A DNA stretch of 13,015 nt from Candidatus Aquidulcis sp. (GCA_020723365.1 DYJB01000069.1:1-13015), one strand, 5' to 3'; shown: positions 1 through 6,493, numbered from the stretch's first letter. The notes: a model not told the origin generated them from the sequence alone. A program made the numbers and translations.

Positions 1-95
1 CGGTCCGGTCTCACACCAAAGCGGTCTACGGCAAGCTCGGCGTTCACACCCGCCTGGAAGCCCTCGACGTCGCCCGCGAGCTTGGGCTGATCTAG
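1..95 (+). CDS. LuxR/GerE-type transcriptional regulator, C-terminal end (5' truncated by window)
   Basis: Reading from base 3, the frame is open to a TAG stop at 93-95 and gives about 30 residues. They include VRSHTKAVYGKLGVHTRLEA and end in ARELGLI. This matches the second half of a GerE/LuxR helix-turn-helix: the recognition helix with the 'T-V-K-x-H' pattern, then 'KLGV-x-x-R-x-EA' and the last helix. The style (KLGVHTRLEA..ARELGL) is typical of large MalT/LAL-like regulators with an N-terminal ATPase, but that part is outside the window, so the subclass is a guess. As the end of a DNA-binding domain it marks the C-terminus of a transcription factor. Its gene lies directly upstream of the first of four repeated promoter modules, which makes it a candidate regulator of them. 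Confidence 0.85.
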   Translation, partial: VRSHTKAVYGKLGVHTRLEALDVARELGLI

Positions 96-131
96 CCCCT
101 TTCAGCCCCATCCGCCTCCCAGCCGCAGGTT

Positions 132-176
132 TCCCCAAGGTTGGGGATGACGGCCCCCTCGCCCCGCGCCTAGAGT
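132..176 (+). promoter_or_regulatory. Promoter/operator module 1 (palindrome + -10)
   Basis: A 16-bp near-palindrome TCCCCAAGGTTGGGGA (132-147, 7-bp arms) is followed 23 bp later by the -10-like hexamer TAGAGT (171-176). ATGACG (147-152) sits 18 bp upstream of that hexamer and could be a weak -35. Transcription would start near 183 and run into the operon beginning at 356. The same layout with identical spacing recurs at 4624, 6907 and 11559. The recurrence is seen directly; promoter function is inferred. Confidence 0.65.
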
Positions 177-182
177 CAGGCT

Positions 183-355
183 GTGATGATCAGGCTTCCG
201 CACCTCGCCCGCCACTCGCCTGACCCCGGGCATCTCCCCTGGGAGATCGGGCTCACCGCGCTCCCGGGGCGGGTGGCCAGCCCGGCAGCACTTCGCTCTC
301 ATCTGGCCGGCGGGATTGAGCCCCCCTCCCTTGGGGGAACCTTTGGAGTACCTGC
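183..355 (+). other. Long, structured 5' leader of the first operon
   Basis: About 170 nt without a convincing gene lie between the predicted start of transcription and the first gene. Two tight hairpins are visible. ATCTCC (232-237) pairs with GGAGAT (242-247) across a 4-nt loop. CCCCC (322-326) pairs with GGGGG (333-337) and ends 7 nt before the ggag ribosome-binding site at 345-348. The leader does not match any riboswitch class I recognise. GC-rich DNA forms chance hairpins easily, so regulation by this leader is only a possibility. Confidence 0.3.
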
Positions 356-610
356 ATGAATCCTTCATCGCCCAGGCTGCAAGCCGTCCAATACTCCATC
401 GAAGTGGAGGGCATCGTCGCCCCGCGCTGGGCAGAGTGGTTCAGGGGCCTGGATGTTGCATTCGTCGCCTGCGGCTCGCATCCATCGCATACGCTGCTTG
501 TGGCGACCCTTCCGGATCAATCCGCGTTGCCGGCGCTGCTGGCACGCGTCACCGGCCTCAACCTGAAGATCGTGTCCCTTACGCCGGGGACGCCTTGCTG
601 CCAGACATAG
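356..610 (+). CDS. Small conserved-type protein of unknown function (84 aa)
   Basis: ATG at 356 follows ggag (345-348) by 7 nt. The 84-residue product has the core YSIEVEGIVAPRWAEWFRGL, then a beta-rich stretch and ALPALLARVTGLNLKIVSL. From memory this pattern ('VEG.l...W..WF.gl', then '..D.aaLh.lL.ri..l.l.l.sv') is a short protein found repeatedly in Chloroflexota and Actinomycetota, often near LuxR-type regulators. Its function is not known to me. No signal peptide or membrane segment is visible, so it is probably cytoplasmic. It is the first gene of the operon and ends only 10 nt before the next start, so the two are probably translated together. It ends in CCQT, and the two adjacent cysteines are unusual. 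Confidence 0.75.
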   Translation: MNPSSPRLQAVQYSIEVEGIVAPRWAEWFRGLDVAFVACGSHPSHTLLVATLPDQSALPALLARVTGLNLKIVSLTPGTPCCQT

Positions 611-620
611 GAGGCGTACG

Positions 621-860
621 ATGGGATCTTCGACCAGCCTGACTCTCTTCCCGGCCCCCATCCGTCTGCCGCGGCACGGGGTGGTCTATCGGACGCTGGC
701 TGCGGCCCTGGCTTACGTGCTCGACGCTGCGGAAGCCCATCTGCTGGCGCTTCGGACGTCGCGCAGGCGCCGCCGCCTGCGCCAGGACCTGCCGTGGGAT
801 GTCGGCCTGGACCACCTGGCGGAACAAGCCACCCCGACCTGGGTACCCAGGGGCTGGTAG
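621..860 (+). CDS. Small basic hypothetical protein (79 aa)
   Basis: ATG at 621 has an ideal aggagg at 609-614, six nt upstream, overlapping the stop of the previous gene; this decides the start. The product is MGSSTSLTLFPAPIRLPRHG and onward, with an alanine/leucine-rich helix (about residues 25-45). A strongly basic patch TSRRRRRLRQDLPWDVGLDH follows near residue 46. The arginine run followed by 'L..D.p.dvGLd' faintly recalls the DUF1127 pattern (RRRR.l..L.d..L.DIGL), but the match is too weak to assign. It may be a small amphipathic or nucleic-acid-binding protein. The strong ribosome-binding site and tight spacing argue that it is real; its role is unknown. Confidence 0.6.
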   Translation: MGSSTSLTLFPAPIRLPRHGVVYRTLAAALAYVLDAAEAHLLALRTSRRRRRLRQDLPWDVGLDHLAEQATPTWVPRGW

Positions 861-863
861 GCC

Positions 864-889
864 AGCCGCACCCAACTGTCCGTGCGGCT
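864..889 (+). terminator. Intercistronic hairpin (possible attenuator)
   Basis: AGCCGCA (864-870) and TGCGGCT (883-889) form a perfect 7-bp stem with a 12-nt loop. It lies 4 nt after the stop of the 79-aa gene, in the 108-nt gap before the acyltransferase gene. There is no U-tract, so it may reduce read-through or stabilise the upstream mRNA rather than terminate fully. Confidence 0.35.
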
Positions 890-968
890 CGACCGCGCCT
901 GGCGCCATGTTCAGTTCCACAGCGCCGGGGCGAGTTGTCATACGGGATTGACGGCAGGAGGGACTCCG

Positions 969-2678
969 ATGCCTGCAGGCAAGATCGCCGGCGAAGCCGG
1001 AACTTCACCGACTCCGTTGGCTCTGCCCATCCGCCTGGGAGGCGTCGCCGGACTGGCGGCGGCCGCCGTATCCTTGGGGCTGATCCTGCGCCCGGGCGGG
1101 GAATCCACCGCCCTGGCTGCGACCCTGGCAGCGCTCCCTCTCGTCCTCCTCGTCCTCTGGCTTGCAGCCCTGTGTGCCTACCAGGCCTCAGCGCTCGGGC
1201 GCCTTGGTAGCGCAGGCGGCTGGGCGGCGGCTCTCGGCGTCGCCCTGATCGCCGTGTTCAATCTTCTTCGGGCCGCGAGTCAGCCGGCCCCCGGCGGTCC
1301 CTTGGCGCGTCTGCTCGGCTCAACGCCCGTGGTGATCGCCGTGACGGTGACGATCATGCTCCTGATGTGGGGCATCCTGGCCCTGGGGACCGCTTCCCTT
1401 CGGGCCGGGATTCTGCCGCGCGCCTCGGTGGTGCTGTGGATGGCCGGGATCGCCGCCAACTTGCTGACCACCTGGGTGCCGGCGGGGCTGACAGCTATCG
1501 TCGGTGTCGTCTGGTCGAGCGTGGCGCTGCTGCTCGCACGCCGGCCGGCCCACCCGATGGAAGATGGCGGTACCCCGGTCGCGCCCGGAGCGACCGCCCG
1601 CTTGCTGCCGCTCGACGCTCTGCGCGGGACGATCATGGCGCTCATGGCCATCGACCACGCCAGTCTCTTCGTGCGGCGCTGGCATCCCTTCGAGACTTGG
1701 GATCAGCCGCTCCCGGACTACCCCAGCCTGGCGGCGATGATCACGCGTCTGGCGACGCATCCCTGCGCGCCGGGGTTCTTTTTCCTGATGGGCGCCGGCA
1801 TGCTTCTCTTCCTGCAGGCGCGCCGCGGCGCCGGGTGGTCCGACCGGCGCATCTTCGGGCACCTGGCGCTGCGCGGGCTGCTGTTCATCCTGCTCGAGCA
1901 AGTGGTCGTTGACGTGGCCACCGGCGGCCGCGTGGGTCCGTGGGATTTCAGCATCCTGGCCGGGCTCGGGGGAGTGATGCTGCTGGGGATTCCGATTCTG
2001 CGGCTCAGCGGGAAGGCGCAGGCCCTCGGTGGCGCGGCGATCATCCTGGGCATGCAGGTCCTCCCGGGATGGCTTTCGCATACCGACCTGGGGGCGCTCT
2101 CACCGATCCGGCTGTTACTTCTCCCCGGTTCGGTTGGACCTGCCTACGTGCTTTACCCGCCTCTCCCCTGGCTCGGTGTTGCCCTCCTGGGCATGGCTTT
2201 CGCCGGCGCGCTGCAATCCAACCCCGGCCGCGCCTACCGGCTGGCGCTGGTTGGCGGGGTGGCCTCTCTTGCGCTCTTTGTCGTCCTGCGATCGCTGGGC
2301 GGGTTCGGCAACCTGCGGATGCCGCCCGGGGATTCGCTGATTGATTTCCTCAACCTGGTCAAGTACCCGCCCAGCCTGACCTTCCTGCTCCTGACGCTCG
2401 GCTTCGACCTGGTCCTGCTGAACTTCTACGCTCGGGCGGCCCGCCTCCTGGCGACCCTAGGCCGCCCGCTGGTCACACTGGGGCAGGCCGCCCTATACTT
2501 CTTCCTGGTGCACTGGTTCGTGTACGCCGCCATGGGTATGATCTATCGGACACCCGGGGACCTGCCGGCCACCTACCTGGTCTGGATCATCGGCCTGGTG
2601 TCGCTCTACCCGATCTGCAAGGCGTACGAGGCGTTCAAGCACCGCATGCCGGCGGCCTCGGTGTGGCGGATGATCTAG
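969..2678 (+). CDS. DUF1624/HGSNAT-like multi-pass membrane acyltransferase with extra N-terminal membrane domain
   Basis: ATG at 969 follows aggaggg (956-962) by 6 nt, so the more upstream in-frame ATG at 882 is not used. The product has 569 residues. From about residue 210 it shows hallmarks of the DUF1624 / heparan-alpha-glucosaminide N-acetyltransferase-like family: RLLPLDALRGTIMALMAIDH (with the conserved Asp-His), FFFLMGAG near 270, YPPLPWLGVALLGMAF near 400 and KYPPSLTFLLLTLG near 470. Family members are membrane proteins thought to move acyl groups across or onto envelope substrates; the substrate here is unknown. Residues about 20-195 form a separate block of roughly five or six hydrophobic segments that the usual ~350-400-residue family members lack. 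The gene lies third in the operon, 47 nt before the methyltransferase gene. Confidence 0.82.
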   Translation: MPAGKIAGEAGTSPTPLALPIRLGGVAGLAAAAVSLGLILRPGGESTALAATLAALPLVLLVLWLAALCAYQASALGRLGSAGGWAAALGVALIAVFNLLRAASQPAPGGPLARLLGSTPVVIAVTVTIMLLMWGILALGTASLRAGILPRASVVLWMAGIAANLLTTWVPAGLTAIVGVVWSSVALLLARRPAHPMEDGGTPVAPGATARLLPLDALRGTIMALMAIDHASLFVRRWHPFETWDQPLPDYPSLAAMITRLATHPCAPGFFFLMGAGMLLFLQARRGAGWSDRRIFGHLALRGLLFILLEQVVVDVATGGRVGPWDFSILAGLGGVMLLGIPILRLSGKAQALGGAAIILGMQVLPGWLSHTDLGALSPIRLLLLPGSVGPAYVLYPPLPWLGVALLGMAFAGALQSNPGRAYRLALVGGVASLALFVVLRSLGGFGNLRMPPGDSLIDFLNLVKYPPSLTFLLLTLGFDLVLLNFYARAARLLATLGRPLVTLGQAALYFFLVHWFVYAAMGMIYRTPGDLPATYLVWIIGLVSLYPICKAYEAFKHRMPAASVWRMI

Positions 2679-2725
2679 CCGGAGCGCCTCCCTGCCCCCC
2701 CGCCGAATTGCGGAGGATGGTTCCG

Positions 2726-3415
2726 ATGACAACCCAGCCCGTCGACACGAAGAACCTGCATCGCCGCGCTTACCTGGCGATGGCGATGGCCGTCGTCGCA
2801 CTCGGCGCCATCTTCTTCGCGCCGGCCGGGACCTTCGACTACTGGCAGGCGTGGGCGTACCTGAGTGCGGTCTTGATACCCATGTTCTTTGTCATGGTGT
2901 ACATGCTCCGCCGGAGCCCCGAGTTGCTTGCCCGGCGCCTGCAGATGCGCGAGCGGGAGCGCACCCAGCAAGGGGTGATCCGCTTCGGGATCCTGTTCCT
3001 GCTGGCCGCCTTCCTCGTTCCCGGCCTCGACCGGCGCTATGGTTGGTCGCAGATGCCGTGGTGGGTCGCCGTGGCGGCCGACCTTCTCGTCCTGCTGGGC
3101 TACGCCATGATCTTCCGCGTCTTCCGTGAGAACCAGTACACCTCTCGCACGGTCCAGGTCGAGCAAGGGCAACAGGTCATCAGCACCGGGCCGTACGCCG
3201 TCGTTCGACACCCTATGTACGTCGGGATCCTGGTCTTCTACCTCGCCTCACCCATTGCCTTGGGGTCCTGGTGGGCCTTCCTCCCGGCGGCGGTCATCGT
3301 CCCGATTCTTGTCGTCCGCATCCTGAACGAGGAGCAGGTACTGGAGCGCGACTTGCCCGGGTACAGGGAGTACAAGCAGAAGACGCTCTATCGCCTGCTC
3401 CCGGGAGTCTGGTAG
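2726..3415 (+). CDS. Isoprenylcysteine carboxyl methyltransferase-like integral membrane methyltransferase
   Basis: ATG at 2726 follows ggagg (2712-2716) by 9 nt and is preferred over the in-frame ATG at 2663, which overlaps the previous gene and lacks a good ribosome-binding site. The product has 229 residues with about five hydrophobic segments. The C-terminal half carries the ICMT/PEMT signature: GPYAVVRHPMYVG at about residues 155-167 (the S-adenosylmethionine-binding RHPxY/G region), then EEQVLERDLPGYREYKQKT and RLLPGVW at the end. Bacterial relatives methylate small lipids, phospholipid head groups or unknown substrates; bacteria generally lack prenylated CAAX proteins, so the eukaryotic substrate should not be assumed. 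Operon position between an acyltransferase and a peptidase suggests an envelope role. Confidence 0.85.
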   Translation: MTTQPVDTKNLHRRAYLAMAMAVVALGAIFFAPAGTFDYWQAWAYLSAVLIPMFFVMVYMLRRSPELLARRLQMRERERTQQGVIRFGILFLLAAFLVPGLDRRYGWSQMPWWVAVAADLLVLLGYAMIFRVFRENQYTSRTVQVEQGQQVISTGPYAVVRHPMYVGILVFYLASPIALGSWWAFLPAAVIVPILVVRILNEEQVLERDLPGYREYKQKTLYRLLPGVW

Positions 3416-3447
3416 ACCATCGCCACCCGCCGCCAGCAAGGAGACGC

Positions 3448-4287
3448 GTGACGACTCTCGAGCACCTGCAGGTCGGGACGCTCCGCATTGAGTACGCCCC
3501 CGATGACCGATCGACGGCGGACGTGATGGCTGAGGCGTGCGGCAAGGCTCTCCGCCTGGCCAAGGCCGGCTGGGGGCTCGACCCGCCCGCCGACTGCCGC
3601 CTGTACGTGATGACGTCCTGGGGCGACTTCGTCTTCCGCTCCGCGCCGTGGCCCTGGAAGGTGGCCCTGGCACTCTCCTACCCGCTGTGGAGCGGGCGGG
3701 TGCGGCAGATGTGGCCCATCAGCGCCGGCTGGACGCAGCGCTACGGACGCCGCACGGCCATCGGCATCAAGCCACCGCGGCTGCTGGACGTCAGTGACAA
3801 GAGCGTCGGGGTCCACATGTTCGTGGAGGAGAAGGACCCCGTCGCCAAGATCGGCCACCTCGCCTGCCACGAACTCACTCACGCCGCCTCGGCCCACCTC
3901 CGCCTGCCGGCGTGGCTGAACGAGGGGTTGGCGACGGTGACCGTGGATCGCTTTCTGGGCAAGGCGACCATCCGTCCGGAGTCGCTCAACCTGGTGCAGC
4001 GGGTGCAGCCGAAGGCGCCGCCGCCGCCCTACCGCCAACTCCACCGGTTCCGCGGCGAGACGCTCGCCTACCACGCCGTACGCGGCTACTGGATCGTGCG
4101 TCTCCTGGAGGAGACGCATCCCGGGTTCGTGCGCAGCCTGCTCACGTCGCGTCAGGCCGCGACGCGGATCGAGTGCCAGGTCGCGATCCGGCTGAACTTG
4201 GAGCCAGCCATGCTGTGGGCGGAGATCGACGCCCGGGTACATGCGCACTTCAGCGAGCGGGGTGTACCGGACGCCGATTCGCGCTGA
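3448..4287 (+). CDS. HExxH zinc metallopeptidase, gluzincin (peptidase MA-like) type
   Basis: The start is a GTG at 3448 with aaggag at 3438-3443, 32 nt after the methyltransferase stop. The upstream ORF extension overlaps the previous gene and is not protein-like. The 279-residue product has the zinc site CHELTHAAS (H141, E142, H145), followed by LRLPAWLNEGLATVTVDRF, in which E159 is the probable third zinc ligand. The 'HELTH...LPxWLxEGLA' pattern is typical of peptidase MA-like proteins. No signal peptide or clear membrane span is visible, so it may be cytoplasmic or membrane-associated. YAPDDRSTADVMAEACGKAL near the N-terminus resembles the propeptide-like alpha/beta region of such proteins. 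It is the last gene of the operon. Substrate unknown. Confidence 0.8.
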   Translation: MTTLEHLQVGTLRIEYAPDDRSTADVMAEACGKALRLAKAGWGLDPPADCRLYVMTSWGDFVFRSAPWPWKVALALSYPLWSGRVRQMWPISAGWTQRYGRRTAIGIKPPRLLDVSDKSVGVHMFVEEKDPVAKIGHLACHELTHAASAHLRLPAWLNEGLATVTVDRFLGKATIRPESLNLVQRVQPKAPPPPYRQLHRFRGETLAYHAVRGYWIVRLLEETHPGFVRSLLTSRQAATRIECQVAIRLNLEPAMLWAEIDARVHAHFSERGVPDADSR

Positions 4288-4623
4288 GATCCTGGGCGGT
4301 GCGCGCCGGACCGGGCGGAACCCGACAGGCTCTCGCCCGCCTCCGCCCGCGCCCGGCGCAGACGATAGCGACGGCTCGGCCGCAAGGCAGCCGCTTCCCC
4401 CCGTGCAACCTGGTTCGAATGGACTATGGCGCGCTGGTCCGCCCGGCCCACGCAGGAATGCATCCCTTGCCGGATGCGGAACGCGCCAGGAATCCCCAGA
4501 ATGGCAGAGCCTCCTTGGCCGGACGCCGAGGGTGCAGCCGCCGGATGCGGCTTGACGCCCTCGTCCGTTCCTTCGAGGAACCCGGCGTGCAGGTGCCGTC
4601 CTGGCGGGATGCGGCAGGCGGGA
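4288..4623 (+). other. 336-nt gap without a recognisable gene, GC-rich inverted repeats
   Basis: No ORF here has a convincing ribosome-binding site or protein-like composition. Right after the peptidase stop, GCGCCGG (4303-4309) is complementary to CCGGCGC (4353-4359). Nested inside, CGGGCG (4312-4317) pairs with CGCCCG (4334-4339). This could be a U-less terminator or transcript end, but such pairings are expected by chance at this GC content. I see nothing else in 4360-4620. Confidence 0.3.
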
Positions 4624-4668
4624 TCCCCAGGTTAGGGGATGACCGCTCCCTAACCTCATGCGGATACT
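4624..4668 (+). promoter_or_regulatory. Promoter/operator module 2 (palindrome + -10)
   Basis: TCCCCAGGTTAGGGGA (4624-4639; arms ATCCCC/GGGGAT) is followed after 23 bp by GATACT (4663-4668). Next to the palindrome, ATGACC lies 18 bp before the hexamer. Transcription would start near 4675, about 90 nt before the gene at 4763. Spacing is identical to modules 1, 3 and 4. Confidence 0.62.
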
Positions 4669-4762
4669 CAGACCGGAAACCCACTGGACTCCAGCTCAGG
4701 GGCGCGGGGAGGGCCGTTGCAGCGGGGTCTTGAGGACATCACTGATTCCAGCGGAGGCTTCA

Positions 4763-5185
4763 ATGGACATCCTGAGCAAGAGGGACTTTCGGACCCATCT
4801 CGACGTGGTGGCCTGGCTGCAGATCGTCAACGCCCTCCTGGGCATCATCGTCGCGGCCTTTGCGGCAACGCTCATCCTGGGAGTCGGCGTGGTCACCGAG
4901 GATGCGCTGACCCTGCGCATCCTGACCATCACGGCGGCCTCGATCGGTGGGCTGCACTTCGTCCTCGGCCTCCCGGGCCTGGTGGCCGGGATCGGACTGC
5001 TGCGCCGGGCACCATGGTCGAGGACGATGGCCCTGGTGCTGTGCGCCTTTGAGTTGGTGCTCTTCCCACTCGGAACGATCCTGGCCCTCTACACGGTCTT
5101 CGTCCTGTCGCAGCAGGCCGCCATCGATGCCTTCGGGGCTTGCTGTTCGATCGAGGACGGCCGGGTGGCGGCCGCGGGAGCATGA
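4763..5185 (+). CDS. Small integral membrane protein of unknown function (140 aa)
   Basis: ATG at 4763 has ggagg at 4753-4757, five nt upstream. The more upstream in-frame ATG at 4658 lies inside the predicted promoter and is rejected. The 140-residue product has three long hydrophobic stretches: about residues 15-41 (IVNALLGIIVAAFAATLILG), 48-79 (containing GLPGLVAGIGLLRRAPWSR) and 86-115 (LVLFPLGTILALYTVFVL). The 'GLPGLVAGIGLLRRAPWSR' and 'FPLGTILALYT' patterns occur in small uncharacterised membrane proteins of several phyla. A short tail after the last span contains a Cys-Cys pair (ACCSIEDG). Its stop overlaps the start of the CPBP protease gene (ATGA), so the two proteins are probably made in equal amounts and may interact. 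Confidence 0.78.
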   Translation: MDILSKRDFRTHLDVVAWLQIVNALLGIIVAAFAATLILGVGVVTEDALTLRILTITAASIGGLHFVLGLPGLVAGIGLLRRAPWSRTMALVLCAFELVLFPLGTILALYTVFVLSQQAAIDAFGACCSIEDGRVAAAGA

Positions 5186-6003
5186 GCACGTCGGCTATAC
5201 CAGCGCGAAGTGAAGCGCATGACCAGGCGCAGCCTGAGGCGAGTGTGACGATGCCACACCCGCGTGCGATACAGCCCATGCGCCTCAGGGAATCGGCGGT
5301 CGTGTTCCTGGTGATCACGCTGTTGGGAGCCGCCTGCTTCTACCTGGTCCGTCCCGGTTTGGAGCGGGCCGGGTGGCCATCCTATCCCGCCTACCTGGCC
5401 TCGCTTTCGCTCGCCTTCGTCGTCATGCTGGCCTGGGCCGCGGTCTCCTATCGGGCCGAACGCCAGCCGCCTACCTTGGAGGCCTTCCTTGCCCGCTGCC
5501 GCCTCGGCCCTATCCGCCGCCGGGTTGTGCGATGGGGATTGGCTCTGGGCGTCGTCATGTTCCTGCTGACCGCCGTCTCCTCGCCTCTCCTTTCTCGGGC
5601 GATCTCGGCCGGCTGGCTGCCGCTTCCGGCCGGGACTCCCGACTACCTGGACCCGACCAGGCAGCAGTCCCTGGCGCTTCTTAAGGAGCAGTTCGTATCC
5701 CAGGGCGTCCTGCCCTGGATCCCGGTCATCTTGGCCCTGAACATCGCCGCCGAGGAGATCTTCTGGCGAGGGATGGTCTTCCCTCGCCAGGAACTGCAGC
5801 ACGGACGGCGGACGTTCGTCGTGCATGGCCTGATCTGGGCCTTCAGCCACCTGTTTCAGTACTGGATGCTGCCCCCCATCCTGGTCGGCTCGCTGGCGCT
5901 TGCCTGGATGGTACAGCGCACGCGCTCGACCTGGGTGGGAGTCGTGGGGCACCTGGTGAACAACGGGCTGCCGATCTTGCTGATGCTGCTCCTTTCGCCT
6001 TAG
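5182..6003 (+). CDS. CPBP family intramembrane glutamic endopeptidase (CAAX protease-like)
   Basis: I place the start at ATG 5182, which overlaps the previous stop (ATGA) and has ggag at 5177-5180; ATG 5251 is an alternative that would drop a polar N-terminus. The product has 273 residues and several membrane spans. The CPBP (formerly Abi) motifs are complete. Motif 1 is AAEEIFWRGM with E191, E192 and R196. Motif 2 is HGLIWAFSHLFQ with H215 and H223. Motif 3 is GHLVNNG with H257 and N261. The family includes the CAAX prenyl protease Rce1 and bacterial proteins that process or protect against peptides; the substrate here is unknown. Coupling to the small membrane protein upstream suggests a shared function. 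Confidence 0.87.
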   Translation: MSTSAIPARSEAHDQAQPEASVTMPHPRAIQPMRLRESAVVFLVITLLGAACFYLVRPGLERAGWPSYPAYLASLSLAFVVMLAWAAVSYRAERQPPTLEAFLARCRLGPIRRRVVRWGLALGVVMFLLTAVSSPLLSRAISAGWLPLPAGTPDYLDPTRQQSLALLKEQFVSQGVLPWIPVILALNIAAEEIFWRGMVFPRQELQHGRRTFVVHGLIWAFSHLFQYWMLPPILVGSLALAWMVQRTRSTWVGVVGHLVNNGLPILLMLLLSP

Positions 6004-6277
6004 CTACTCGGGCGCCGCGCGCCCACCCGAGGCGGAGCGGCGATCGACGGGGTCGAGCAGCGTACGAAGGATGCACGCAACCCGCTGCCGCCTTGGCCTC
6101 TCGTCTTGCGCCCCAGCGACCCGCTACCCGATGAGCCCTGCAGGCCGCGTGCCGGGCCGCGATGGCCTGGAGATTCGAACCGTCGTCGCGACCGGTGCGG
6201 CCCGGGGGACGCCATCACTGCGAGATTGCCTGAGGCCTTTTTCCCCACCTCTGCGTATTCAAGTACAGAGGTGGATC
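6004..6277 (+). other. 274-nt gap; weak terminator-like hairpin and RBS hairpin, no gene
   Basis: Just after the CPBP stop, CTCGGG (6007-6012) pairs with CCCGAG (6026-6031), a 6-bp GC-rich stem without a U-tract that could end the transcript. No promoter of the palindrome family is present here, unlike in the four other gaps that precede gene blocks. A motif ATTCGAACC near 6173 resembles a reverse tRNA T-loop, but no cloverleaf forms. The 3' end carries the ribosome-binding-site hairpin described separately. Confidence 0.35.
6245..6274 (+). promoter_or_regulatory. 9-bp hairpin that sequesters a ribosome-binding site
   Basis: CCACCTCTG (6245-6253) and CAGAGGTGG (6266-6274) form a perfect 9-bp inverted repeat with a 12-nt loop. 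The 3' arm contains the Shine-Dalgarno GAGGTGG (6268-6274), which lies just before the ATG at 6278. In RNA the site would be fully base-paired, as in thermometers or ligand- or protein-opened translational switches. It could equally be a DNA operator. The structure is seen; its function is inferred. Confidence 0.5.
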
Positions 6278-6493
6278 ATGGAAACGCTGCAGGAAGTGGA
6301 GTTCATCGTCAGCCCGGAAGATACGGCCATCGTGGATCCGGTGCACGCGCCGGCCTATCCGGTCAGCCTGAACGGCGCCTGGTCGCTTGTGCCGGCCTCA
6401 GGTTTCAGTGAAGCGCGTCTCCGGCGGCTGGCGGCCGCCGCCCGCTTGCGGATGAGCCTGCAGCTGCGTGATCCGGCCTCACCCGTCTTGTAG
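6278..6493 (+). CDS. Small hypothetical protein (71 aa) behind a sequestered RBS
   Basis: ATG at 6278 has gagg at 6268-6271, six nt upstream. Upstream in-frame ATGs (6071, 6140) lack ribosome-binding sites, and the extension they add is not protein-like. The product has 71 residues and reads METLQEVEFIVSPEDTAIVD, then HAPAYPVSLNGAWSLVPASG, then a basic helix EARLRRLAAAARLRMSLQLR. No signal peptide, membrane span or known domain is seen. The acidic N-terminus and basic C-terminal helix would fit a small binding protein or peptide precursor, but I do not recognise it. It stands alone between two transcription units, with a hairpin over its ribosome-binding site and two strong hairpins after its stop. 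It could be spurious, with the structures being the real element. Confidence 0.45.
   Translation: METLQEVEFIVSPEDTAIVDPVHAPAYPVSLNGAWSLVPASGFSEARLRRLAAAARLRMSLQLRDPASPVL

Noticed and set aside
596..607. C-terminal CCQT of the 84-aa protein as a CAAX-box substrate for the methyltransferase and CPBP proteases
   Set aside because: The second 'a' position is Gln, not aliphatic, bacteria generally lack protein prenyltransferases, and a cytoplasmic conserved protein is an unlikely substrate.
4303..4359. Nested GC-rich inverted repeats as a defined terminator or RNA
   Set aside because: There is no U-tract and the loop is long; such pairings are common by chance at this GC content, so they are only mentioned in the gap entry.
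4412..4420. GGTTCGAAT, like a tRNA T-loop
   Set aside because: The flanking bases do not form a 5-bp T-stem, and no acceptor or anticodon arms fit around it.
3388..4659. Long minus-strand open frame (423 codons) opposite the metallopeptidase
   Set aside because: It is antisense to a gene with an intact HExxH site and has shadow-like Arg/Gly/Pro-rich composition; no start signal.
6173..6181. ATTCGAACC, like a minus-strand tRNA T-loop
   Set aside because: The required T-stem fails at its third pair on the minus strand, and no cloverleaf is found.
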